From Alphaproteobacteria bacterium (lineage in GTDB: Bacteria; Pseudomonadota; Alphaproteobacteria; CACIAM-22H2), in the NCBI GenBank assembly GCA_016793165.1, contig JAEULA010000114.1, forward strand, positions 1 through 64,000: a stretch of 64,000 nt of DNA, in the 5' to 3' direction. Numbering within the stretch: position 1 is the first letter of the stretch; each line of letters begins with the position of its first letter. The translations under genes and the position numbers were made by a program. The notes beneath the pieces were generated by a model. It ran no database searches. It worked only from the letters and a program-made list of their open reading frames with translations, and was not told the origin of the DNA. This document shows, piece after piece, positions 42,685 to 51,826 of the stretch.

Positions 42685-44060
42685 GCGAGACGCTGGCGCG
42701 GCGCCTCGCCGGCTTCGCCCTCGGCCTCGACCTCGCGGCGATCCCGGACGCGGTCGTCGAATCGGCGAAGCTGCATCTCCTCGACTCCCTCGGCGTCGGT
42801 CTCGCGGCGTCGTCGCTGCCCGGAAATGCCGGCTGGGGCGACGCCGTCGCGGGGCTGGGCGAGGGCGGCGCCAGCACGGCGCTCGGCCGGGGGGCGCCGA
42901 TGCCCTGTGCATCCGCGGCCCTGCTCAACGGCAGCCTGATCCACAGTCTCGAGTTCGACGCCACCCATGTCGCCTCGATCGTCCATGGCGGCGCGGTGAT
43001 CGCGCCGACCGCGCTCGCGGTCGCGGAGGCGCGCGGCTGCAGCGGCGCGGAACTGCTGCGCGCCTTCATCGCGGGCTGGGAGGTGTTCATCCGCCTCGGC
43101 CTCGCCTCGCCCGGGCGATTCCAGGCCGAAGGCTTCCAGATCACCGCGGTCGGCGGCGCCTTCGTGGCGGCGCTCATGACCGCGATGCTCGAGCGCCGCG
43201 ACGTCGCGACCACCGTCAATGCCGTCGGCATCGCCGGAAGCCAGGCGAGCGGCGTGTTCGAATTCCTCGCCGAGGGTGCCAGCGTGAAGGGCCTGCATCC
43301 CGGCTGGGCGGCGCATGCCGGAATCGTCGCGGCCGCGATGGCCGCAGGCGGCATGACCGGCCCGAGCACGATCCTCGACGGCCGCTTCGGGTTCTATCGG
43401 ACGTTCGCGCGCGACCCCGAGGCGCCGGCGCGGCTCGCCGGCCTGCTCGACGATCTCGGCCGGACATGGCGGCTGCCCGAGACCGCGCTCAAGGCCTACG
43501 CGACCTGCCACTACATCCATCCCTTCCTCGAGGCGCTCGGCGTCCTGATCGAGCGCGTCGGCGGCGCCGACCGGATCGTGTCGGCGCATTGCCACGTGCC
43601 GGCCGAGCAGGCGCCGCTGATCGCCGAGCCCTGGCCCGCGAAGCAGAGCCCGCGCTCGGGCTACGACGCCAAGTGGAGCCTGCCCTATTGCCTCGCGGCC
43701 CTGCTGGTCGACGGCAAGGTCGCGCTCGAGACCTTCGTCGGGGCGCCACGCCCCGAGCTCGTCGCGCGCGCGGCGTCGATGACGTGGGCGCCGTGGCGCG
43801 ACAGCGGGTTCCCGGCGCGGTTCGCGGCCCGGCTCGACGTCCGGCTCGCCGACGGTTCGACCATGAGCCACGCGGTCGACGACGTGCGCGGCGGCCCGTC
43901 GCGGCCGTTTCCGCGCGAGACGATCCTGGCGAAGTTCCGCGACAACGCGGGCCGTCGCCTGGCGCCGCGCGCGGTCGATGACGTCGTCGCTGGAGTCGAG
44001 GGGCTCGGGTCGGCCTCAAGCCTCCGCGACGTCACGACGGCGCTGCGCGCGCTCGCTTGA
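42681..44060 (+). CDS. MmgE/PrpD family protein (copy 3 of 4)
   Basis: 459 aa. Landmarks are KLHLLDSLGVGLAASSLPGN, LLNGSLIHSLEFDATHVASI, FQITAVGGAFVAALMTAMLE, GIAGSQASGVFEFLAEGASV, KGLHPGWAAHAGIVAAAMAA and ALKAYATCHYIHPFLEALGV. It resembles copy 1 more than copy 2 in the active-site and glycine-rich regions. The start is GTG 42681, overlapping the flavoprotein stop (GTGA). It converges on the aspartoacylase-like gene with 14 bases between stops. Dehydratase, decarboxylase or epimerase roles are all possible. Confidence 0.9.
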   Translation: MSETLARRLAGFALGLDLAAIPDAVVESAKLHLLDSLGVGLAASSLPGNAGWGDAVAGLGEGGASTALGRGAPMPCASAALLNGSLIHSLEFDATHVASIVHGGAVIAPTALAVAEARGCSGAELLRAFIAGWEVFIRLGLASPGRFQAEGFQITAVGGAFVAALMTAMLERRDVATTVNAVGIAGSQASGVFEFLAEGASVKGLHPGWAAHAGIVAAAMAAGGMTGPSTILDGRFGFYRTFARDPEAPARLAGLLDDLGRTWRLPETALKAYATCHYIHPFLEALGVLIERVGGADRIVSAHCHVPAEQAPLIAEPWPAKQSPRSGYDAKWSLPYCLAALLVDGKVALETFVGAPRPELVARAASMTWAPWRDSGFPARFAARLDVRLADGSTMSHAVDDVRGGPSRPFPRETILAKFRDNAGRRLAPRAVDDVVAGVEGLGSASSLRDVTTALRALA

Positions 44061-44074
44061 CCTTCGCGGCGGGC

Positions 44075-45082
44075 TCACAGCCGGCCGCAGCTGAAGGTCC
44101 AGTCGCCGGGATAGACGGTGGCGATGTGGCGCGTGTCGAGGATGATGCAGTCGAAGGGCGCGCGCAGCTCGTCGACCGTGTCGCCGAACGCGTCCTCGAT
44201 GCGCCCCATCGGCGTGCCGGCCTTCACCTTCGCGCCGAGATCCATGCCCGGCAGGTTGCGTAGGAAGCCGCCGCGCTGCGGGCGGATCCAGCGGCCGTCG
44301 CGCACGATCACCTGCTCGCGGTCGTCGACGGGCGGCGGGCCGTCGAGCATGTCCAGGCCGACCAGGATGCGGCGCGCGCCCGTGGTCGCAAGCTCGACGA
44401 AGTCGGGCCACAGCGTGCCGGCGCCGCCGGTCTCGATCGTCAGCACCGGCACGTCCATTGCGGCACCGGCGGCGCTGAGCATGCCGAGGCGGCCGAGGCG
44501 GGCGGCCTTCTCGTCGATCGTCTTGTCGACGATCGGCACGCCCTGGCCGAAGTGGCGCGCCATGCGCAGCTCGGCCTCGCGCACCGCGGTCTTGGTGCCC
44601 GGCACGCCGCCGAGCGCCACGTAGCGCGCCATGAAGGCGATGCCGCCTTCGTGGAAGTCGAGGATGACGTCCGACCGGCGGATCGCGTGCTCGTGGATCA
44701 CGTGCGCCGCGCGCTGGCTGAGGAAGCCGTCGGGATCGCCGGGCCAGATGCGGTTGAGGTTGAGATGCTCGTAGTCCAGATCGTTGCTGCGGCTGCGGCA
44801 GAAGAACGAGAACGGGCTCATGATCGGGATGCCGACAAGGGTCCCGCGCAGCATGTCCGGCGTGATCTCGCGCAGCAGGCGATGGATCGTCGCCGGGCCG
44901 TTGTACTCGTCGCCATGGATCGCGCCGGACAGCAGCACGACCGGGCCGTCGCGCCGCCCGGCGACGACCATCACGGGCACGGTGACCGGCGTGCCGTCGT
45001 TCATCTCGGCGACGGCGGCGCGGAACTTCGCGGTGTCGCCGCGGGCGACCGATGTTCCGAAGACGGTGACGGCGGTCGTCAT
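44075..45082 (-). CDS. Succinylglutamate desuccinylase/aspartoacylase family zinc hydrolase
   Basis: 335 aa, M14-like zinc amidohydrolase. Zinc ligands are His56 and Glu59 in SGAIHGDEYNGPA and His144 in LDFHEGG; the catalytic glutamate is Glu217 in LTIETGG. Other family features are NLNRIWPGDPDGFLSQRAAH. The family removes acyl groups from N-acyl amino acids such as succinylglutamate or acetylaspartate. ATG 45082 has AGGAG eight bases upstream; GTG 45091 would bring that site too close. It follows the MmgE/PrpD gene at 45133 on the same strand, and iminodisuccinate- or N-acyl-aspartate-type chemistry would link the two, by inference only. Confidence 0.87.
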   Translation of the reverse strand: MTTAVTVFGTSVARGDTAKFRAAVAEMNDGTPVTVPVMVVAGRRDGPVVLLSGAIHGDEYNGPATIHRLLREITPDMLRGTLVGIPIMSPFSFFCRSRSNDLDYEHLNLNRIWPGDPDGFLSQRAAHVIHEHAIRRSDVILDFHEGGIAFMARYVALGGVPGTKTAVREAELRMARHFGQGVPIVDKTIDEKAARLGRLGMLSAAGAAMDVPVLTIETGGAGTLWPDFVELATTGARRILVGLDMLDGPPPVDDREQVIVRDGRWIRPQRGGFLRNLPGMDLGAKVKAGTPMGRIEDAFGDTVDELRAPFDCIILDTRHIATVYPGDWTFSCGRL

Positions 45083-45132
45083 CTGGATCACTCCTGGTGG
45101 AAGGCCGGCCGCGGGACCGCGACCGGCGCGGT

Positions 45133-46425
45133 TCAGAGGCGCAACGGCTCGGACGCTGCGCCGCGCATCACGCGGTCGAGCGTCGCCGCGGCGTCCGGGA
45201 GGTGGCCCGCGAGCCGCAGGAACTTCGCGGCGACCTCGTCCTCGCGCATGGGGCGGGCGGGATCGCCGGGCACGGAGTCGACTTCGGTCGTCACCGTATC
45301 GAGCGCGGTGCGCATGATCAGGCGAGCGCCCCGTCGCCCGGCCGCGGTCATTGCCGGATCCTCGGCGAGTTCGACGAGTCCTTCCAGCCGCACCAGTCCG
45401 GGGTCGCCGAGGGCGCGATAGGCGTCCGGCGCCAGATCACCGAAGCGCAACCCCGCGGCGACGGCGAAGGACAGGCTGAATTGCGCGGCGATCGGGGTGC
45501 GCGGCGCGCGATTGGCGGCGTAGCGCAGCGCCTCGCCGTACGTCTCCAGGCGCAGGGCGACGACGGCATCGGTCGACTCCACCCGTGCGCGCGCGGCGAT
45601 CGCGGCCGCGGCGGCGTAATGGGCGTGGCGCACGCCGGCGAAGGGCTTGACGTAGCCGTCGGCGATCAGCCACGTGCCCGCCGCGCTGCGCTGCGCCGGA
45701 GTCTGGTGCAGCAGCGCGAGATGGCGCGCCTCCGCGAGGCCGCCCGCGGGCGCCTCCGAGCCCGCCTTCGCGGCCGCCGCGGCGAGGATGCCGAGAAGCG
45801 CGGCGTGTGCTGGATAGGCGTTGCGGCCCGTCATGCCGTGGGCGAGCGGACGGTAGAGGCTGAACGGGATCTGGCAGGCGGCGATGCGCACGGCTCGCGC
45901 GGGATCGGCGCCGGTGGCCAGGGCGCAGGCCGCCGCGGCGCCGAGCGCGTGCCACGAGCCGTCGACATGCATGCCGGGGCGAATGCGCCAGACCTCGCCG
46001 GCGCGCGCGCCGACTTCGTAGCCGAGCGCGAAGGCCTGCAGCAGGCCGCCGAAGGGCTGCGAATCAGCGAGCGCGAGCAGCGCCGGCACGATCGGAAGGG
46101 CGGGCCGGCCATGCGCCTGCGCGAGCCCCTCGTTCGCCTCGTCCCAGCACATCGCGGCCGCGCCGAGCGCGGCGGCGCCTGCCGGGCCGAGCGGGATCGC
46201 CGCGCCAGGCAACCGGATCGGACCGGGGAACCACGGCGCGAGGCTCTCGCCGAGGCGCTGCACCTCAGGATGCCGGAGCCCGGACGCGATGCAGCCGATC
46301 GAGTCCAACAGCAGCAGCCGTGCCTTGCGTTCGACCGCCGGCGGCAACGGCGCGCGCGCCCAGGCGATCACGTCGTCGAATTCGCATTGTCCTGCGGGGT
46401 CGCCGGCTTCCGTCGCGCTCGTCAT
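45133..46425 (-). CDS. MmgE/PrpD family protein (copy 4 of 4)
   Basis: 430 aa, the shortest of the four. Landmarks are RKARLLLLDSIGCIASGLRH, GAAAMCWDEANEGLAQAHGR, QAFALGYEVGARAGEVWRIR, HVDGSWHALGAAAACALATG, ADGYVKPFAGVRHAHYAAAA and ARPMREDEVAAKFLRLAGHL. CWDEANEGLAQAHGRP occupies the place of the usual HAxDFDDT-like segment, as in copy 2, indicating a second subtype. It lies 50 bp upstream of the aspartoacylase-like gene on the same strand and is divergent from the Pot-type operon (114 bp). Confidence 0.85.
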   Translation of the reverse strand: MTSATEAGDPAGQCEFDDVIAWARAPLPPAVERKARLLLLDSIGCIASGLRHPEVQRLGESLAPWFPGPIRLPGAAIPLGPAGAAALGAAAMCWDEANEGLAQAHGRPALPIVPALLALADSQPFGGLLQAFALGYEVGARAGEVWRIRPGMHVDGSWHALGAAAACALATGADPARAVRIAACQIPFSLYRPLAHGMTGRNAYPAHAALLGILAAAAAKAGSEAPAGGLAEARHLALLHQTPAQRSAAGTWLIADGYVKPFAGVRHAHYAAAAAIAARARVESTDAVVALRLETYGEALRYAANRAPRTPIAAQFSLSFAVAAGLRFGDLAPDAYRALGDPGLVRLEGLVELAEDPAMTAAGRRGARLIMRTALDTVTTEVDSVPGDPARPMREDEVAAKFLRLAGHLPDAAATLDRVMRGAASEPLRL

Positions 46426-46539
46426 CGCCGCGACGATAGACGATCTCGAGCGTTCCTTCGCGCACGACCTTCGGGCATCCTCGACGCGGCCGTCGGCGGC
46501 GGCGGCATCCAGGGACGACGTGGGACCATCCGGCCGGCC

Positions 46540-47625
46540 ATGCGGAGGGACGACATTCACGGGAAGTCGACGACGGAATCCCTTCGTGTCGAGGGGCTCA
46601 ACCTCTCCTACGGGCAGGTTGCGGCCCTCGTCGACATCGACCTCGAGGTCGCGCGCGGCGAGTTCGTCGCGCTGCTCGGGCCGTCCGGCTGCGGCAAGAC
46701 CTCCCTGTTGCGCGCCATCGCCGGATTCGTGCGGCCGCAGCGCGGCGCGATCTGGCTCGGCGGCCGCGACGTCGCACAGGTGCCGCCGCGGCGTCGCAAC
46801 ATCGGCATCGTCTTCCAGAGCTACGCGCTGTTTCCGCACATGAGCGTGTTCGACAACGTGCGCTTCGGGCTGGACAGCAGAGGCGTGGCGCGGGCCGAGG
46901 TCCTCGAGCGAACGAACCGGGCGCTCGCGCTGGTGGGCCTCGCCTCTCTCGCGGATCGCCGTCCGCGCCAGTTGTCGGGTGGACAGCAGCAGCGCGTGGC
47001 GCTCGCGCGCGCCATCGTGATCGAGCCCGACATCCTCCTCCTCGACGAGCCTCTCGCCGCGCTGGACAAGCAGCTGCGCGTGCAGATGCAGACGGAACTG
47101 AAGACGCTGCAGAAGACGGTCGGCGTGACCTCGGTCTTCGTGACGCATGATCGCGAGGAGGCCATGTCGATGGCCGATCGCATCGTCGTGATGCGCGACG
47201 GGCGCATTCGCCAGATCGCGACGCCCGAGGCGCTGTTCGCCGCCCCCGTCGACGCCTGGGTCGCCGACTTCATCGGCGCCGGCAATCTGCTCGCCGGCGA
47301 CCTGCGCCGCGATGGCGCCGGCCGCGCGACGCTGACGCTGGGGCCGGGCAGCGTCCTGGAGGCCGAGGCGCCGGGCGACGCCGCGCCGGACAGCGTGATC
47401 TTCGTCCCCTTCGATCGAGTCCATCTCGCCCCAGCGGAGGGCGCCGACGCGCTGCGCGTGACGTCGCGTCGCTTCCTCGGCCTCGCGGTCGAGCTCCATG
47501 TCGGCTATCCCGGCGGCGTCGTGCGCGCGCTGCTTCCCCCCGCCGCGGCGGAGCGTTTCCAGGTCGGAGCCCCGGTCGCGGTGCGGGCCGATCGCGACGA
47601 GTGCCGCCTGCTGCGGCGCGGTTGA
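46540..47625 (+). CDS. Spermidine/putrescine-type ABC transporter ATP-binding protein (PotA-like)
   Basis: 361 aa. Walker [17 protein letters not shown] (48-63), Q-loop [19 protein letters not shown], signature [20 protein letters not shown], Walker [13 protein letters not shown] and switch [16 protein letters not shown] are present. The C-terminal TOBE domain (about 275-360) supports the PotA/MalK branch. It is the first gene of a seven-gene operon, with a decarboxylase gene starting 20 bp after its stop. The clear ATPase start could be slightly downstream because the first 14 residues are unusual; ATG 46540 is the first in frame. Confidence 0.93.
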   Translation: MRRDDIHGKSTTESLRVEGLNLSYGQVAALVDIDLEVARGEFVALLGPSGCGKTSLLRAIAGFVRPQRGAIWLGGRDVAQVPPRRRNIGIVFQSYALFPHMSVFDNVRFGLDSRGVARAEVLERTNRALALVGLASLADRRPRQLSGGQQQRVALARAIVIEPDILLLDEPLAALDKQLRVQMQTELKTLQKTVGVTSVFVTHDREEAMSMADRIVVMRDGRIRQIATPEALFAAPVDAWVADFIGAGNLLAGDLRRDGAGRATLTLGPGSVLEAEAPGDAAPDSVIFVPFDRVHLAPAEGADALRVTSRRFLGLAVELHVGYPGGVVRALLPPAAAERFQVGAPVAVRADRDECRLLRRG

Positions 47626-47645
47626 GAGGGGGCGGGGCGGGCACC

Positions 47646-49052
47646 ATGGCGAAGACCGGACGCGCGATGCTCGCCGAGCTGCTGATCCCCAGCGATCGCC
47701 TCGACGTGTCGGCCGCGGGCGCGCTGCGCATCGAGGGCCATGAGGCTGCGGCGCTGCTGGAACGCTTCGGATCGCCGCTGAACGTCGTCGTCGAGTCGAC
47801 GCTGCGCGAGAACTACCGGCGCATCCGGCGCGCCTTCGCCGAGCGCTGGCCGGCGCCGGTCAACGTCATGTACGCGATCAAGACCAACAACACGCTCGCG
47901 ATCCGCGCGGTGCTGTCGGAGGAGGGCGCGGGCGGCGATTGCTTCGGTCTCGGCGAGTTGCACGCGACGATGGTCGGCGGCGCCGATCCGGCTCGCGTCG
48001 TCATGAACGGCAGCAACAAGTCGCGCGCCGAGATCGCCGCGGCCGTCCGTCTCGGCATCACGCTCAACATCGACGGCGAGGCCGAGATCGCGATCGCGCA
48101 GGCGGAGGCGCGGGCGGCAGGCCGGACGGCTCGCGTCGCGCTGCGCCTGAAGCTGATGCCCGAGGGGCTCGACTCCTTCAGCCCCGTCTTCTTCAAGACC
48201 ACGGGTGGGATCCGCGACGCCGTGCGGCGGTCGAAATGGGGCTACAGCCCGGAGGCGGCGACGCCGCTGCTGCGCGCGATCGCGGCCGCGCCCGACCTGC
48301 GCTTCGCCGGGTACAGCTGTCACGTCGGCCGCTTCGCCGCCGATCCCCGGGCCTATGGCGTCGTCGCGCGGGCCATCGGCGAGGCGGTGCTCGCGCTGCA
48401 CGCCGCGACCGGCCTCTGGCCGGAAATTCTCGACATCGGCGGCGGCTGGGCTCGGCAGCGCGAACCCGAGTCGCGCGCCCCGGACCTCAACCCGCACGCC
48501 ATCGAGGATCACGCCGCGGCGAGCGTCGCGGGCCTGCTGGACGCGCTGCGGCCGACCGGCCGGGCCCTGCCGGCTCTGTGGCTCGAGCCGGGCCGCTACG
48601 TCGTGGGCAATGCGGTGGTCCTGCTCGCGCGCGTTGGCGCGATCAAGCGCGACTGCGGCCTGACCTGGGTGCATGTCGACGCGAGCACCAACGACCTGAT
48701 GCGGATCGAGACGAGCCAGGCCTGGTACCACGTGCTGCCGGCGAGCCGAATGGACGCCGACGACGTCGGCCCGGTTGAGATCGTCGGCGGCACGTGCATC
48801 CCCTCGCTGATCGGCGCAGGGCGCGAGATGCCCGGCCTCGCCGCCGGGGACTGCGTGGCCATCCTCGATGCGGGCATGTACGCCGAGGCGATCGCGAACC
48901 AGTTCAACGCCATCCCGCGACCGGCATGCGTGCTGGTCGCGCCGGGCCGCGCCGAGATCGTCAAGCGGCGCGAGACGATCGCGGATCTCTTCGCGACCCA
49001 TGTCGTGCCGGAGCGGCTCGCAGGCGCGACGCGGCAGGGCATCGATGTCTAG
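47646..49052 (+). CDS. PLP-dependent fold-III decarboxylase, DAPDC/ODC-like (paralogue 1)
   Basis: 468 aa. The PLP lysine is Lys79 in VNVMYAIKTNN; the barrel has GDCFGLGELHATMVGG, phosphate loop DIGGGWAR (GGG 265-267) and LEPGRYVVGN (314-317). The C-terminal sheet domain has GGTCIPS with Cys384 at the catalytic cysteine position of ODC/DAPDC and Tyr412 in DAGMYAEAIANQFNAIPRP. In ODC and DAPDC an acidic or E-S-x-D-type residue follows the cysteine and a tyrosine precedes the final Asn; here these are Ile-Pro and Phe420. An amino-acid decarboxylase (or racemase-like) role is likely with altered side-chain recognition. It overlaps the permease gene by eight bases. Confidence 0.88.
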   Translation: MAKTGRAMLAELLIPSDRLDVSAAGALRIEGHEAAALLERFGSPLNVVVESTLRENYRRIRRAFAERWPAPVNVMYAIKTNNTLAIRAVLSEEGAGGDCFGLGELHATMVGGADPARVVMNGSNKSRAEIAAAVRLGITLNIDGEAEIAIAQAEARAAGRTARVALRLKLMPEGLDSFSPVFFKTTGGIRDAVRRSKWGYSPEAATPLLRAIAAAPDLRFAGYSCHVGRFAADPRAYGVVARAIGEAVLALHAATGLWPEILDIGGGWARQREPESRAPDLNPHAIEDHAAASVAGLLDALRPTGRALPALWLEPGRYVVGNAVVLLARVGAIKRDCGLTWVHVDASTNDLMRIETSQAWYHVLPASRMDADDVGPVEIVGGTCIPSLIGAGREMPGLAAGDCVAILDAGMYAEAIANQFNAIPRPACVLVAPGRAEIVKRRETIADLFATHVVPERLAGATRQGIDV

Positions 49053-49917
49053 CGGCGGCGCGCCGCATTCCGCCGGGGCGGTCGGGAGCCTGCCGGCCCA
49101 CGTGCTGATGATCGCGCCCGTCGTCGTCTTCTATCTGCTGTTCCTCGTCGGGCCCTATTTCGCGCTCCTGCTGCTGAGCCTCTACAAGTTCAGCTCCTCG
49201 GCGCTCTACACGACGACGATCACGCTCGACAACTACCTGTCGGTGCTGGGGGACGGCTTCTACATGCGCATGCTCGGCGGGACGATCCTGCTCGGCATCG
49301 GCGTCACCGTCGTCACGTTGGTGCTCGGTTATCCGCTGGCGATGGCCATCGTGCGGGCGGGGCCGCGGATGAAGGCCTTCCTGCTGATCGTCGCGCTGTC
49401 GCCGCTGCTCGTGAACCTGATCGTGCGCACCTACGCCTGGCTCGTCCTTCTCGGCGACAAGGGCATCATCAACGCCTGGCTGATGACGATCGGACTGATC
49501 GCCGCGCCGCTGCCGATCAACAACAACTACGTCGCCGTGACGCTCGGCCTCGTGCACGTCACCCTGCCGCTGATGATCATCAGCCTGGTCGGGATCATGG
49601 AGCGCATCGACCCGAGCCTGCTGGAGGCGGCGGAAAGCCTGGGGGCCGGACCCTGGCGCATCCTGTCGCGGGTGCATTTCCACCTCGCGTTGCCCGGGGT
49701 CGGCACCGGCTCGCTGCTCGTCTTCTGCTCGGCGATCAGCGCCTTCGTCACGCCGCGGCTGCTCGGCGGCAACCGCGTGTCGACGATCAGCACGGTGGTC
49801 TACGAGAAATTCATGTTTTCGATGAACTGGCCGCTCGGCGCGACGCTGGTCTTTCTGCTGCTGGCGCTGAACTTCGCCGTGATCATGCTGCACGGCCGTC
49901 TGTTCCGGGAGAATTGA
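49045..49917 (+). CDS. Spermidine/putrescine-type ABC transporter permease (PotB-like)
   Basis: 290 aa. The first transmembrane helix is VLMIAPVVVFYLLFLVGPYF; the core motif LLEAAESLGAGPWRILSRVH is the EAA loop that contacts the ATPase, and IVRTYAWLVLLGDKGIIN is typical of PotB-type permeases. ATG 49045 overlaps the decarboxylase end, and its TGA shares a base with the next ATG. It forms the membrane channel with the next gene's product. Confidence 0.93.
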   Translation: MSSGGAPHSAGAVGSLPAHVLMIAPVVVFYLLFLVGPYFALLLLSLYKFSSSALYTTTITLDNYLSVLGDGFYMRMLGGTILLGIGVTVVTLVLGYPLAMAIVRAGPRMKAFLLIVALSPLLVNLIVRTYAWLVLLGDKGIINAWLMTIGLIAAPLPINNNYVAVTLGLVHVTLPLMIISLVGIMERIDPSLLEAAESLGAGPWRILSRVHFHLALPGVGTGSLLVFCSAISAFVTPRLLGGNRVSTISTVVYEKFMFSMNWPLGATLVFLLLALNFAVIMLHGRLFREN

Positions 49918-50708
49918 TGTTCGACCGTCTCGTCAGGCTCGCCGCCGGCTTCACCGTGCTGTTCCTGCTCGGGCCGCTGATCGTGATCGTCGGCGCGTCC
50001 TTCACGACGACGCCCTACGTCGCCTTCCCGCCGCACGGCTTCACGCTGAAATGGTACGAGCAGCTGCTGTCCAAGCCCGACTTCATGCGGTCGTTCGTCG
50101 ACAGCATCGTCCTCGGCGTGCTGGCGACTGCCGGCGCGGCCGCGGTCGGCATCCCTGCGGCGATCGGCCTGCAGCACGGCGGCGTGCGCGGCCGTGCGGC
50201 GCTGCGCAGCTTCGTGCTCGCACCGCTCACCCTGCCGACGATCGTGACAGGCGTGGCGCTGCTGCAGTTCTACTATGCCATCGATCTCGACGCGCCGATG
50301 ACCGGCCTGCTGATCGGGCACATGCTGATCACCATCCCGTTCTACGTGCGCACGGTGGGCGCGGCGCTGCTGGCGCTCGATCCGGCGATCCAGGAGGCGG
50401 CCGAAAGCCTCGGCGCCGGCGTGCTGCGCACGCATCTGAAGGTCACGCTGCCGGCCATCGCGCCGTCGATCTTCGCGGCGACGACCTTCGTCTTCATCAC
50501 GTCGTTCGACCAGGTGACGATCTCGGTCTTCCTCAGCAGCCCCGACGTGATGCCGCTGCCGATCCGGATCTACAATTACATCGAGTTCGCCGTCGACCCG
50601 ATGGTCGCGGCGATCTCTGCGGTGCTCATCGCGCTGTCCTTCGCCATCGTCGCGGCGATGCAGCGGCTGCTCGGGCTGAACCGGGCCTTCATCGGCGGCG
50701 GGAGCTGA
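49917..50708 (+). CDS. Spermidine/putrescine-type ABC transporter permease (PotC-like)
   Basis: 263 aa. Landmarks are FLLGPLIVIVGASFTTTPYV, FPPHGFTLKWYEQLLSKPDF and the EAA loop IQEAAESLGAGVLRTHLKVT, then FVFITSFDQVTISVFLSSPD, usual for PotC. The start is ATG 49917 (TGATG with the upstream gene). The methyltransferase gene begins five bases after its stop, so that gene is truly part of the transporter operon. Confidence 0.93.
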   Translation: MFDRLVRLAAGFTVLFLLGPLIVIVGASFTTTPYVAFPPHGFTLKWYEQLLSKPDFMRSFVDSIVLGVLATAGAAAVGIPAAIGLQHGGVRGRAALRSFVLAPLTLPTIVTGVALLQFYYAIDLDAPMTGLLIGHMLITIPFYVRTVGAALLALDPAIQEAAESLGAGVLRTHLKVTLPAIAPSIFAATTFVFITSFDQVTISVFLSSPDVMPLPIRIYNYIEFAVDPMVAAISAVLIALSFAIVAAMQRLLGLNRAFIGGGS

Positions 50709-50713
50709 CGCAC

Positions 50714-51784
50714 ATGACGGGCATGGGGAATGTTCGCGAACAGGCCGCCTTCCAGGATTTCGTCGGCGCCAGTCGCCGGTTCTGGAGCGAGCGCATGCTG
50801 CCGGTGCTGACGGCGGAGGCAGACGCCGCCCGGCGGGGCCCCGCGCCGATCGACGAGGCGACGCTGGCGGCGCGCCTCTCCGAACGGCCGACCTACGACT
50901 TCTTCTGCTGGCTTGAGCGCCACCTCCAGCGCATGAAGTACTCGGGACCGCGCGGCATCGTCGCCGCGCTCGACGCGCGGCGCGACGAGTTCGAGGCGAT
51001 GCTCGCCCGGCCGCTTCCCGACGGGGCGTTGCGGCTCGATCCCGATCTGGCGCTGCCCGGCTATTACGTCGACTGCGACATCCACCAGCAGCCCGGCGGC
51101 CTGTGGTCGGACCCGCTTGGCGGCGCGATCTACCGGGAGGCCGCGGGCGGTTCGGCGGGCGTGGTCGCCCGCAGCGGCCTGCATGATCGCTTCACGAGCG
51201 TCGTCGCGGCGGAGATGCCCGAGGGCTGGGCACGGCTCGTCGACCTCGGTTGCGGCTACGGCAAGAGCGCGCTGCCCTTCGCGCGATCGCGTCCCGAAGC
51301 GGTGACGGTCGGCGTCGACCTTGCCGCGCCGGCGCTGCGCCTTGCCGCCCAGCTGGCCGCGGACATGCAGGCGCGAAACCTTCGCTATCTGCAGGCTGAC
51401 GCGCGGGCCACGGGCTTGCCCGCCGGCGAGGCGGACGTCGTCACCTCGACGATGGTCCTGCACGAATTGCCGCCCGACGTCATCGAGGCGATGCTGCGCG
51501 AGGCCCATCGGCTGCTGCGCCCGGGCGGGCTCAGCATCCATCTCGATTTCCTGCCGGCGAACGACGCCTTCGCGCGGCTGCTGCATTTCGGCCATGGACG
51601 CCGGAACAACGAGCCGTTCATGGAGCCGCTGGCGCGCATGGATCTCGCGGCGGCGCATCGCGCGGCCGGGTTCGAGGCGTTTCGCGTCACGGCGTTCGAG
51701 GACGAGGACGGCGCGCTCGACCGCCCGCCCGACCGCAAGTGGCGGCTGCCGTGGGCCGTAGTCCTCGCGCGCAAGCCGTCCTGA
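50714..51784 (+). CDS. Class I SAM-dependent methyltransferase
   Basis: 356 aa. A helical N-terminal region of about 165 residues (WLERHLQRMKYSGPRGIVAA, GYYVDCDIHQQPGGLWSDPL) precedes the Rossmann methyltransferase domain: motif I LVDLGCGYGKSALPFA (175-190), motif II VGVDLAAPAL, motif IV STMVLHELPPDVIEAMLREA and HRLLRPGGLSIHLDF. The N-terminal half suggests a dedicated small-molecule substrate pocket rather than a protein or rRNA target. It lies between permease and binding-protein genes of a polyamine-type transporter with two decarboxylases, so an amine or amino-acid-derived methyl acceptor is likely, by inference. Confidence 0.85.
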   Translation: MTGMGNVREQAAFQDFVGASRRFWSERMLPVLTAEADAARRGPAPIDEATLAARLSERPTYDFFCWLERHLQRMKYSGPRGIVAALDARRDEFEAMLARPLPDGALRLDPDLALPGYYVDCDIHQQPGGLWSDPLGGAIYREAAGGSAGVVARSGLHDRFTSVVAAEMPEGWARLVDLGCGYGKSALPFARSRPEAVTVGVDLAAPALRLAAQLAADMQARNLRYLQADARATGLPAGEADVVTSTMVLHELPPDVIEAMLREAHRLLRPGGLSIHLDFLPANDAFARLLHFGHGRRNNEPFMEPLARMDLAAAHRAAGFEAFRVTAFEDEDGALDRPPDRKWRLPWAVVLARKPS

Positions 51785-51826
51785 GGGCAGACTGGTTCGA
51801 CCATCCGTTCATCCAAGGGGGAAGCC

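Noticed and set aside
45133-47499. 788-codon minus-strand frame extending the MmgE/PrpD gene upstream
   Set aside because: The extra N-terminal part is antisense to the clear PotA-like gene. Homology to MmgE/PrpD begins only at the internal ATG 46425.
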